From the NCBI GenBank assembly GCA_041391665.1, contig JAWKNO010000001.1, positions 1,612,001 through 1,676,000 of the forward strand: 64,000 nucleotides of DNA, written 5' to 3'. The position numbers and the translations under genes are program-made. Source of the DNA: Bacteroidia bacterium (GTDB taxonomy: Bacteria; Bacteroidota; Bacteroidia; J057). The notes below the pieces were generated by a model. The model searched no databases. It had not been told where the DNA came from and was given only the letters and a program-made list of their open reading frames with translations. Below are positions 8,618 to 17,500 of the stretch, piece after piece; position 1 is the first letter of the stretch; every line of letters starts with the position of its first letter.

Positions 8618-10048
8618 TTGAGACCTCAAAACCGAAATACCATTACCCCCTCGCTCAATGTTCGCTGGAAACTATCTGCCACTGCGGTTGGCATTGTTAC
8701 CATTTTGCTTGCCGGGATTTTCGGTACCATGGGGACGAATGCTACGGAAATCTGCGGCAACGGGATTGACGATGATGGGGATGCCCTGATAGATTGTGAA
8801 GATCCGGATTGTACAAACAGTTGGGATTGTCTGGTCATACCGATTGGCGATCTGGCAGAGACTGGAAACTGGACGGGGAGTGGCTTTGGCCCTTTTGCCG
8901 CATCTACTCCAGGCGGAGAGGTTGTGGTAACGGCAAATGTTACAGTCAGTGGAAATGCAAATTTTCAGGCGACGCCTGTAGGAGTAATGGGTACAGGCGC
9001 TTTTTGGCAGCGGGGTATTCAGGGGAAACCCTCATTTGAAACGGTTGTGTATTGGGATAAAAACCCTGAGTCAGGAACAACCGATATTGACAGAGCCTCC
9101 GATGATAAGGGTAGGGGGGTGATGACATTCGCATTTAGCGAAACAGTCAAAAATCCGGTATTACACATTGACCGTATCGGAGGATGGGGAGGCTCGATTT
9201 CCAGCAGTGCAAAATTTACTGTAACTACGCCAGGCGTTACACTGGTAAGAATGACTGGCACGGATGATTTTCAAGTTACGGGAACTACTTTTTTCCGGAC
9301 ACCTGATATCACTACTACTGCCGTGGGTGAGGCAAATCAAAGTGCCAATATCGGCACTGCTGCCGGGACCATGGTTGTAAAAGGTACATTTTCCAGCGTG
9401 AGTTTTTCCTACACGGGAGTAGGTGTGGAGGGAACGGGAGGTGATGGCATCGAGTTTATCTGGACACTTGACACCGGCAGTGCCCTGCTTCCGGTGGAAT
9501 GGCTGGGATCCGCCGCAGCATGGGAGGGAGAAGATGCCCGTATATTCTGGCAGACTGCGCGGGAATTGAATTCTGATTTCTTTGAGGTGGAAAGAAAAAA
9601 CACTGAAACGGAAAAATTTGAGGTCATACATAAAATGCAGGCAGCAGGAGCCAGCGACCATAAGCAGAGTTATGAATTTTTGGATATGGGCATTGCGAGG
9701 ATGGTCAAAGGGAAGACCCTGTTTTACCGGATCAGACAGGTGGATATGGATGGGAGCTCAACCTATTCCCCTCAAATGGAGCTGTCTTCTAATCTGGAAA
9801 AACAGCAGATCAGTATTTTCCCGAATCCCGCATCCGAAAAGGTTACCATTCAATTTCCCGCAGGATCGGGCAATGAAGCCGGCCGGCTGTTTGTGACGGG
9901 AATCAGTGGCCGCAAAATCAGAGAAGAGGTGATTGCGGTTGGAGAAGATGCAGAAATATTGGATGTGAGCGAATGGGCTAAGGGAATTTATATTATCCGA
10001 TATGTGAATGGCCAGCAGGTATATACCCGGAACCTTGTAGTAAAGTAA
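8618..10048 (+). CDS. T9SS type A sorting-domain protein with a Cys/Asp calcium-type motif
   Basis: 476 residues. Signal sequence around residues 17-43 (SATAVGIVTILLAGIFGTMG). Immediately after it comes CGNGIDDDGDALIDCEDPDC, a short Cys-framed Asp-rich motif of the kind found on bacterial surface proteins and shared with the giant protein at 29142-34775. The middle is a strand-rich lectin- or Ig-like domain without recognisable catalytic residues. The C-terminus (from about residue 395, ISIFPNPASEKVTIQF to YTRNLVVK) is a T9SS type A sorting domain, so the protein is exported across the outer membrane and either released or attached. The start is uncertain: TTG at 8618 is the only plausible initiator downstream of the in-frame stop at 8576 that keeps the signal peptide. 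Confidence 0.75.
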   Translation: MRPQNRNTITPSLNVRWKLSATAVGIVTILLAGIFGTMGTNATEICGNGIDDDGDALIDCEDPDCTNSWDCLVIPIGDLAETGNWTGSGFGPFAASTPGGEVVVTANVTVSGNANFQATPVGVMGTGAFWQRGIQGKPSFETVVYWDKNPESGTTDIDRASDDKGRGVMTFAFSETVKNPVLHIDRIGGWGGSISSSAKFTVTTPGVTLVRMTGTDDFQVTGTTFFRTPDITTTAVGEANQSANIGTAAGTMVVKGTFSSVSFSYTGVGVEGTGGDGIEFIWTLDTGSALLPVEWLGSAAAWEGEDARIFWQTARELNSDFFEVERKNTETEKFEVIHKMQAAGASDHKQSYEFLDMGIARMVKGKTLFYRIRQVDMDGSSTYSPQMELSSNLEKQQISIFPNPASEKVTIQFPAGSGNEAGRLFVTGISGRKIREEVIAVGEDAEILDVSEWAKGIYIIRYVNGQQVYTRNLVVK

Positions 10049-11500
10049 TCAATTTTTACCGCGTATCAGGGAAAGGACAAATTCCAGTTGCGTATCTTTT
10101 CCCAGGAGAAAGTCTGTAAGGGAATCTTCTACATTCAGGTCAGGCGGCAATCCCTGGTTTACAATTCTGTAATCATCTTTGCGGGTGGTAAGCCGAATGG
10201 TGGAAACTCTTCCGGTTATCCGGCTGTTGGGGAGAATAAATTCCACAGAATTGCCAAAAGTCCCGGTTTCGATACATCCACAGGAAGTGCCTACAGTCTT
10301 GCCCATTTCATTATACGTAAAAGCATGATGCAGGAGGCAGGAATTGGAAATGGAAAGGCCATTGGTCAGGAGGTAGGTTTCCCCGGTAAAACGCAGCTTC
10401 TCAGGCTTGGGAGAGATGGGTTCCCAGATGAGTGTATCATAAGTATTTACCGGATTTTGCCACCCACTGGCGAGTTCTTTTCCCACAAATTTTTTAAAAA
10501 CTGAAATCGCAAGTCCCGGGAAAACCATATCGTATTTAATTCTTTCTTTAAAAAGCGGGCTTGCTCTCACGATACTGGTATAGGCGTAGAAAAAAGGTTT
10601 GTCTGAAAGAAAAGAAAGCAGTTCGGGGCCGCGAATGATATAGCCGCCTTTATTTCCCCTTACATCAATGATCAGGTATGAGACCTCAGACTTTCGGATG
10701 GTGCGGAATGATTGTTTGAGAAATTGCCTGTATTTCAGCTCATTTCCCTGTGCGAAAGAGCCAATTCGGAGCACGGCAGCCTGATCTTCAGGGAGAAGAT
10801 TGAGTTGAAAAGACTCCTCAAATTTTTTTCTGACTTTGGGCGGCTTTTCTGTTTTTTTGATACCGGGATATTGAATCAGCGAATCTCGGCTGCTACCTGG
10901 AGTTCTGACCTGAAGGGCATTGATGCTGTCAATCGGAAAAAACAGCGGCAGGCTATTGGCAAAATTTTCTTCCATCAATCCGATACGGGTAGGAGAAATA
11001 TCGCCGTCTGTATAATGTTCTGCAAGCAGTTTTCGGGCAATCCAGATGGCAGGTACACCATTAATGGCGATGAGTTCTGTGCCCGTAGAAACCCGGTTGC
11101 CCGGATCCCCGGCTATATATATTCGTTGGTTGAAGTATCGGATTTTCAGCGGCAGATAAAACCCACCGGCGTGGGCATAGGGATTGGCCGCCCAGGAGAG
11201 CCATATACGTGTATGGATATCCTTTACACTTATAATGATGGGATTAAGCTGCTGATAGAACCAGATCACGGATCTCGGCTGAGCGATACTATCTTCAACA
11301 GCCCGGAAAAGAGATTCCAGCTCTTCTTTTTGGATGAAAGCAAAAGGATCGGTCGGCGTGGTATAGAGGACAGACCGCAAGGAATCGATATCTTCCTGCA
11401 TTTGGGCGGGAGTGAGCGCAGCGCGAGGTGTATGCCGTTTTTGGGCAAACAAACTAAAACAAGAAAAAAGACCCCATAACAATAACAGGAAAAGCCGCAT
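10049..11500 (-). CDS. S41 family (C-terminal processing protease-like) peptidase
   Basis: 483 residues with a signal peptide (RLFLLLLWGLFSCFSLFAQ). A PDZ-like segment (GTELIAINGVPAIWIARKLL) is followed by the S41 core: YLIIDVRGNKGG, the conserved D-x-R-x-N-x-G-G strand, then TNGLSISNSCLLHHAF, where the serine in S-x-S is placed as the nucleophile of the family, and GTSCGC nearby. These secreted peptidases are common in Bacteroidota; a natural substrate cannot be deduced. Converges tail to tail with the T9SS gene at 8618 with no intervening base. Confidence 0.7.
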   Translation of the reverse strand: MRLFLLLLWGLFSCFSLFAQKRHTPRAALTPAQMQEDIDSLRSVLYTTPTDPFAFIQKEELESLFRAVEDSIAQPRSVIWFYQQLNPIIISVKDIHTRIWLSWAANPYAHAGGFYLPLKIRYFNQRIYIAGDPGNRVSTGTELIAINGVPAIWIARKLLAEHYTDGDISPTRIGLMEENFANSLPLFFPIDSINALQVRTPGSSRDSLIQYPGIKKTEKPPKVRKKFEESFQLNLLPEDQAAVLRIGSFAQGNELKYRQFLKQSFRTIRKSEVSYLIIDVRGNKGGYIIRGPELLSFLSDKPFFYAYTSIVRASPLFKERIKYDMVFPGLAISVFKKFVGKELASGWQNPVNTYDTLIWEPISPKPEKLRFTGETYLLTNGLSISNSCLLHHAFTYNEMGKTVGTSCGCIETGTFGNSVEFILPNSRITGRVSTIRLTTRKDDYRIVNQGLPPDLNVEDSLTDFLLGKDTQLEFVLSLIRGKN

Positions 11501-11530
11501 GAAACATAAACGAGGGTAAAGATATCTTTG

Positions 11531-11929
11531 TTATAAACTGGTTGTACCTGACAGCCAACGGCCGATTGTCAAGGCCAGTACATCCTGCCTGACCGGTTTG
11601 GGAATAAAATCATCCATACCGGCTTCCTTGCAATCAGACTGGTCTTCGGGCATGGTATTGGCGGTGAGTGCAATAATAACCGGGCCGCGTTTGCCATATT
11701 GCTCATATTTTTTCCGAATGATTCGGGTTGCTTCCAGCCCATTCATTACAGGCATCTGAATGTCCATAAGAATAAGGTCATAGGAAGCTTTTTCCAGCGC
11801 TTCTATGGCTTTGAGGCCGTTTTCTGCGAGTACTACAGAGTAACCAATTTTCTCAAGTAACTTAGTGGCAACTTTCTGGTTGATGAGATTATCTTCTACG
11901 AGCAGGATTGAAGGGACATTCGCGGTCAT
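11531..11929 (-). CDS. Single-domain response regulator (CheY-like receiver)
   Basis: 132 residues consisting only of a receiver domain. ILLVEDN gives the acidic pocket, Asp56 in LILMDIQMPVMNG is the expected phosphorylation site, the T in IALTANTM and K in FIPKPV complete the switch set. Sequence style (NxxNQKVATKLLEKIGY) is that of receiver domains attached to hybrid histidine kinases, so this free-standing version likely accepts phosphate from a kinase encoded elsewhere; none is adjacent. Output mechanism unknown. Confidence 0.85.
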   Translation of the reverse strand: MTANVPSILLVEDNLINQKVATKLLEKIGYSVVLAENGLKAIEALEKASYDLILMDIQMPVMNGLEATRIIRKKYEQYGKRGPVIIALTANTMPEDQSDCKEAGMDDFIPKPVRQDVLALTIGRWLSGTTSL

Positions 11930-12001
11930 GTTGGATCGTTTGTTTTGTCCTTAAAAGTAATAAGCTGCAACGAAAAGATTCGGGTAAGTTTGGCCCAATA
12001 C

Positions 12002-12391
12002 TTACCAGCCCACCATAGAGGTCAATTTGAGGAAACTAACTTTGGTCTGGGGGCATACCGGGATAGAATAGTCAGGATCATTGATCTGTTTTTCATTGAC
12101 AACGATCACAAACTCATTGCGCTGAAAAGCTGCCATTGCGATACCAAACAGGATTTCCGGATCCAGTCGATGTTTTCGGTTTAGCTTATAGCCGTTCAGG
12201 ACAACTTCTGCGTGAGCCGGCTGTACCAGTCCCCGGTAGTATTCCGGCCGTTTATGATTATATTCATTCACTTCCTGAAATATACGGGCGCGTATCAGTT
12301 CTGATGCACTGATATTTTCACTGTTTAGCTTGAGTTTCACCTGATTGAGAATACTGCCAGCTGTCGTTTCATCATGGATAGTCATGTACAT
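12002..12391 (-). CDS. Hypothetical protein
   Basis: 129 residues, soluble, mixed alpha/beta, no signal or membrane segment. Helical N-terminal half (SELIRARIFQEVNEYN) and a strand-rich C-terminal half ending in SFLKLTSMVGW. I do not recognise the family. Codon composition and length of the open frame, flanked by clean gaps on both sides, support a real gene. Two methionines at the start (positions 1 and 3) are equally possible initiators. Its place between two single-domain receivers does not define a role. Confidence 0.55.
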   Translation of the reverse strand: MYMTIHDETTAGSILNQVKLKLNSENISASELIRARIFQEVNEYNHKRPEYYRGLVQPAHAEVVLNGYKLNRKHRLDPEILFGIAMAAFQRNEFVIVVNEKQINDPDYSIPVCPQTKVSFLKLTSMVGW

Positions 12392-12617
12392 GGAGTAAAG
12401 CGTTTTTTCAAATAAAGTATGAGCGATTGGGGGTAAATGAAACGCTTGCAGGTTAAAAGAAATAGGGTGGATTCGGGGTAAAATCCTGTTTGAACTATAA
12501 CGAAAAACCGTGCCGAAAGAAGTGAAATCACGTATTGAGAAAGTAATTATCTAACATCATTTTTTTTTCTTATTTTCACAGACCACATTTGTTATATCTA
12601 TTATAGTCTATCGGTAT

Positions 12618-13025
12618 ATGACGTTGATTAAACGAGCACTGATTATTGATGACGATGAAGTCAATAACTTTATCTGTATCAAAAATTTACGTGACTTAAA
12701 CTTCGCACAACTTGCCAGCTACTGCACACGGGGGAGGGAAGGCCTTGACCTGTTGGCAGATACTTTGAAAAATAAACCTGAAGAATTTCCTGATGTGATC
12801 TTCCTCGATATCAATATGCCACTGATGAGTGCATGGGAGTTTCTGGAAGAATATAAGACCATCCAGGCTTCTTTCCCGGGAAAAGTGTATTTGTTTATAC
12901 TTTCTTCTTCTGTATACCGGAAAGATATTGAACGCGCATCCCAATATGATGTAGTTACTGACTACATTATCAAGCCTTTAAACAAAGAAAAACTGTTACA
13001 AATCCAAGAAAAATACTTCTCCTGA
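12618..13025 (+). CDS. Single-domain response regulator
   Basis: 135 residues. ALIIDDDEVNNFI supplies the acidic cluster, Asp64 in VIFLDINMP is the predicted phospho-acceptor, S/T switch residue in LFILSSSVY and the lysine in YIIKPLN are present. It belongs to the Bacteroidota receiver subfamily usually reading DINMPxMDGWEFL; here the DG after the MPLM motif is SA, an uncommon substitution in the loop next to the phosphorylation site. The gene ends one base before the downstream DUF4412 gene start region (1-base gap), suggesting co-transcription. Confidence 0.85.
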   Translation: MTLIKRALIIDDDEVNNFICIKNLRDLNFAQLASYCTRGREGLDLLADTLKNKPEEFPDVIFLDINMPLMSAWEFLEEYKTIQASFPGKVYLFILSSSVYRKDIERASQYDVVTDYIIKPLNKEKLLQIQEKYFS

Positions 13026-13026
13026 T

Positions 13027-13740
13027 ATGAAAACTCTTACTTCTGTTCTTATTGTTCTTCTGGCATTCGTTTCCCATCTGTCTGCACAGAAATTTGAAGG
13101 CACCGTAACCATGAATAATTCTCTCTACGGGGGAATGACCACTTCTTTTTATATTCAAGGTGATCGTGCCGCGATGGTTTCTCATAGTAAAGAGATAGAG
13201 CCCGGAAGCCGGACAGTCATTGACCGTGTTACAGGAGACTATCATGTAATCTCTCAGATGCAGGTTGTGAAGTATAACCTGTCTGATCCGCAGTTTGCTG
13301 CGCTTCCCGGCCAAAATGCAACAGCAGAAGTAACGAATACCGGCGAGTTTAAAACCATTGACGGGTATCAGTGTGAAAAAGTCCTGGTAAATCAGGGGGG
13401 GAGATCTGCCGAATTATGGGTTGCTGCTTCCCTTGCAAATCTGGATATCGCCTCATTTATGATTCCACGTTCGCTGCGCAGGGAAGGCCGTTTTCTTCAT
13501 GTAGAAGGCGTAACGGGTTTCCCTTTAGAGATCAATGGAACGGATGATCGCTCCGGACAGCCATTTACCATTAAGAATACGGTTCGCGTCGGTAAAGTGG
13601 ATAGTGAAAAATTGACTATCCCCGCTGTCGCCTCCACGATCGAGATTAATTCTCTGATTGAAGATATCGAAGACGCCGGCGGGGATAGAGAGAAACTGAA
13701 ACAGGTTAAAGAAAATCTGAATCAGAACAATCAGAACTAG
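13027..13740 (+). CDS. DUF4412 domain-containing secreted protein
   Basis: 237 residues with a signal peptide (TLTSVLIVLLAFVSHLSAQ). The mature part has the usual DUF4412 layout: KFEGTVTMNNSL at the first strand, IQGDRAAMVSH, IDRVTGDYHVIS and a GYQCEKVLVNQGG hairpin in which cysteine is conserved in many members, then WVAASLANLDIASF. This beta-rich fold is related to periplasmic lipid-carrier-like (LolA/LolB) proteins, which suggests a ligand-binding role but no substrate. It starts 1 base after the receiver gene. The C-terminal 20 residues are Asn/Gln-rich. Confidence 0.75.
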   Translation: MKTLTSVLIVLLAFVSHLSAQKFEGTVTMNNSLYGGMTTSFYIQGDRAAMVSHSKEIEPGSRTVIDRVTGDYHVISQMQVVKYNLSDPQFAALPGQNATAEVTNTGEFKTIDGYQCEKVLVNQGGRSAELWVAASLANLDIASFMIPRSLRREGRFLHVEGVTGFPLEINGTDDRSGQPFTIKNTVRVGKVDSEKLTIPAVASTIEINSLIEDIEDAGGDREKLKQVKENLNQNNQN

Positions 13741-13750
13741 TAATTTCGGA

Positions 13751-14512
13751 TTAGTTACTTCCCAGTAATTCTTCCAGTTTGCTTTCCAGCGAAGGGCCGC
13801 GGAGATTCTCTGCGATCACTTTGCCTTGTTTGTCGAGCAATACGGTATAGGGAATCGCATTTACGCCGTAAGCCTGAGCGGCTTCACTTCCCCAAAACTG
13901 AAGATCACTGACATGATGCCAGGTGAGTTTATCCTGTTCGATAGCTTGTACCCATGCATCTTTGGTGCGGTCAAGACTTACCCCAAAAATCTCAAATCCT
14001 TTGTTTTTGTATTTGTTGTACATGCGCACAACATTGGGGTTTTCGGCGCGACATGGGCGGCACCAGCTTGCCCAAAAGTCTATCAGCACAATTTTCCCTT
14101 TTAAATCACTGAGATTCATCGTTTCTCCGGATGGCGTAGGGAGGGAGATTTCCGGTACGGATTGGCCCGCCTGGAATTTGGTAGCAGAAGCCGAAGGTTG
14201 TTGCTGCTGCTGCTGCATCATGGCATCACGTTGTTTTTGACGAATTTCATTCTGAAGGGACATCAGCAGGTTTTGCGCCTGTTCTTCCGTCAACGCCGGT
14301 TCCTGACCTTCCGCGGTAGAGGTATAGCCGTGGTAGACCATTTCACTGTTGATTTCAATATCTTGAGCCTTGAGGTTATTGCCCAGGTCTCTGCCCAGCG
14401 CGTAGGAAATGCTGTCCATCTTGGTTTCCATTTTCCCGACCCCAATCTTGCCTGTATTATTGCACGCACCCATGATCAGGGATGCAATCATTGGAAAAAT
14501 TATTTGTTTCAT
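13751..14512 (-). CDS. TlpA-like thioredoxin lipoprotein with FKBP-type N-terminal segment
   Basis: 253 residues. Lipobox SLIMGAC (Cys about 17). Residues about 30-110 (SISYALGRDLGNNLKAQDIEI and the following helices) match the dimerising N-terminal domain usually found on FKBP-type peptidyl-prolyl isomerases, then comes a Gln run (MMQQQQQQ) and a TlpA/AhpC-TSA thioredoxin domain with the CXXC active site WCRPC in FWASWCRPCRAEN. The FKBP catalytic domain itself is absent, so the N-terminal part is probably a dimerisation module joined to a disulfide reductase. It is probably a membrane-anchored periplasmic thiol:disulfide oxidoreductase. The two-domain combination is less common than plain TlpA. 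Confidence 0.8.
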   Translation of the reverse strand: MKQIIFPMIASLIMGACNNTGKIGVGKMETKMDSISYALGRDLGNNLKAQDIEINSEMVYHGYTSTAEGQEPALTEEQAQNLLMSLQNEIRQKQRDAMMQQQQQQPSASATKFQAGQSVPEISLPTPSGETMNLSDLKGKIVLIDFWASWCRPCRAENPNVVRMYNKYKNKGFEIFGVSLDRTKDAWVQAIEQDKLTWHHVSDLQFWGSEAAQAYGVNAIPYTVLLDKQGKVIAENLRGPSLESKLEELLGSN

Positions 14513-14566
14513 TATTCTAAAATTCAGGTTTTGTCTGACGATGCGAAGTTAATTAATTATTGTCGT

Positions 14567-17500
14567 TTATTCATCAATCACCACTTTTTTCACAACAAAA
14601 CGGTCTTCTGACTGGATTTTGAGCAGGTAAGTACCTTTGCTTATACCGATCACGTCCACTCTGTAAACGGGACTTTCCATATGGTAATCTGCGCGGAAAA
14701 TTTCTTTTCCTTTGACGTCCCAAAGACTGATCTCTACTTTTTGAGTCCAGTTATCTTCAAATCTTATATCGAAAATTCCATTTCCGGGGTTGGGATAAAC
14801 GGAAATACCTGCTTCTCCGGTCAGGTCTCCGATACTTACATTGTTGATGTCAATGGTCTGAGTCAGTGTATCGCTTCCACATTCATTTTCTGTAATCAGC
14901 TGTATATCATATACGCCGTTGGTTATATAAGTGTGGAAAGGGTGAATATCCTGTGAGATCGTACCATCGCCAAAATCCCAAACATAGCTGTTGCCTGCCA
15001 GTGATTGATTGGTAAACGCAAAAGTCTGAAAGCCGCCAAAATAATTGTAGGAGAAGGCTGCAACCGGCAGAGAATCGACCTGGATCTGAAAAATTTCCAT
15101 GTCATTCCCTTCAGCATTGGAAACGGTCAGCGAAATGTCTTTCTGCCCGCCAGTAGCGTAAATCACCTGATGGGGTCCTGAGGTGGTGGCACTTGCCGGG
15201 AAAGCATCTGTACCAAAATCCCAGCTATAGCCCGATAGGCCAATACCTGTACTATTGTCTGTAAAGATTACTGTATCCCCCTGGCAAATCTCAGTCTGCG
15301 AAGCCGTAAATGCTGCATCAGGTGGTGTGATACCCGTAATAGATACCGTTTGGGTAAAGGTATCTGTGCCGCAAACACCCGATGCAACGAGCGTAACGAG
15401 GTAGTTTCCATTTGCCAGATATTCATGGGTAATTGTGGTATCGGTTTGAGTAGTTCCATCTCCCAAATCCCAGAAAAGATTATCCCAGCTGGTGGCGCCG
15501 CTGGTAAAGCTGACAGCGTTGACACCCGTGACAGAATAGACAAAAGCAGCGACTGGCTGGTCAATTACCTGGATTACCTGCGAGAGTGTATCCGTTCCCA
15601 GTGAATTGCTGACAATCAGGGTAATCGTTTTTAGTCCGGGCGTGGAAAAAGTGGTGGATACCGGTCCGGGAGCTGTCGAACTCTGAAGCGATGCGTCAAC
15701 CGGAAACTGCCAGTTGTACTGTAAGCTGGTGCCGACAGAGTTTTGGCTGAAAGATACCGGCACTCCTACACAAAAAGGCCCGGCAGGAACGGTAAAAGAA
15801 GCCTGCGGCGATACACCTCCCAGTTCTTCGATATTGATATTGTCGATATACAAATTGTTGCCGTAGCCGGTGCGGTTGGTAAAACGCACAACCACCGAAT
15901 TGCCCACATAAGCAGAGAGATCTACCGAATCTTTGCGCCAGGAAGAGGCATTGGCCGGTGCCCAGGAACTTGTCTGGCTTCCTGCGGTAGCGAGGACCAG
16001 GCCGGCTTTGCTGTAAGCGACAGAATTAAACGACTCCCCGCAATCTGTAGACACTATTATTTTCAATTCATCGGCAAAACTGTTGCTGAATTGTGCATAA
16101 GCCACATCAAACGTGAGCATGGGACTTCCTGCTGCCGTCAGGTCAACCGGGAAAGAAGTAAGGTCGTCTTCTGAACCCGCTGCATTATAATTGTAGTTGT
16201 CTATAAATGCCGCCTGAGTGGTCGCACCTGTGCTTCCCGGAACAGAAATAAGCGTCCATGTGGTGCTGTTGTCAGGGTTGTTAAGATCCCATCCTACCGG
16301 CGGAAAAACGCCTGATTGAAAGTTTTCAGTGACAGAAAGCAATGCTCCTGAGCTTGCAACGATGTAGGCGGTTTTGATAAGTGTATCAGAACCATAAAAA
16401 TTGGTAGCGGTAAGACTTACCTGATAGGTGCCGGGTTGCGCAAAAATCACCTGGGGATCTTTGGAGCTGCTGTCTGTATTGTTGACAAAAGTTATTGTAG
16501 CCGGGGAAAAACTCCACTGCCAACTGGTGGCACCCAGTGTCGTCAGATCTGTGAAGGTAACTATATTGCCTGGGCATACGCTTTGTTTGTCAGAGGTGAA
16601 CTCTGCTACTGGCGGAAGGGCAATATTGGTTACGCTAATATCGTCGATGGCAATGTCGCTGGTAAAACCGTCTCCGGTAATTCCTCTAAACCTCACCTGC
16701 ACCAATGGCCCAAAACCGGCAAGGCTCACCTGGCCTTCTTTCCAGCTATTTCCCTGATCTCCGGTAACCGGGGGAATGACATCTGTGTAAAGATTATTTC
16801 CATCAAAAATATCTACATGAAGTTCGCCCATATCTGCTCCCAGCATATGATACCAGAACCGAAGCACCGGATTGGGGGTACCTGTAAGGTCAATACATGG
16901 GCTGACAAGCCCGGCGGTGTTGTTGCTGCATGCCGACGCTTCGGTATAGAGATATTTTCCGGAAGCATTCCCCGGGTTGTGGTCAATCGTGGGGCCGGTT
17001 CCGTTGGAAGGCGTTCCTCCATTATCCACCCGCCAGTCAATATCGTCTCCTGCACCATTGGTGATGTTGAGCCAGTTGTTGGAAAGAGTACAGACCGTAA
17101 GGCCGCAGTCGTTGCCAGTACCGCAATTGGGCTGTGATTCAAAATTTTCAATAAAGGGAACTGATAAGACTGCCGAAGGAACAACGGAAAACGAGGTATT
17201 TGCCTGGTTATTTCCCGGGTCCTGGTCTCCCGCCAGTGTAATCCATGCAGAGATTGAATAAGACAAGTTGGTGCCAAACAGTTCTGGCTGGGTAAAAGTA
17301 TAGATGCCTGCGGCTCCCGGTAAAATAGTTCCTGTAAAGGTTTCCGTAACGACAGGGCTATTTCCCACCTGATAAGAGACACTGAAACCTGTTTGAGGAT
17401 TGGTTCCGGCATTCTGAATGTTGACTGATATATAAGTTGTATCGCCAAAACACTCAGAAAGAACAGGCAGGCCAGGATAGGCAAAGTTGACGAGTGCGAG

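Noticed and set aside
10712..11479. 255-codon frame on the plus strand over the S41 peptidase
   Set aside because: Shadow of a clear peptidase gene; no signal, domain or codon support.
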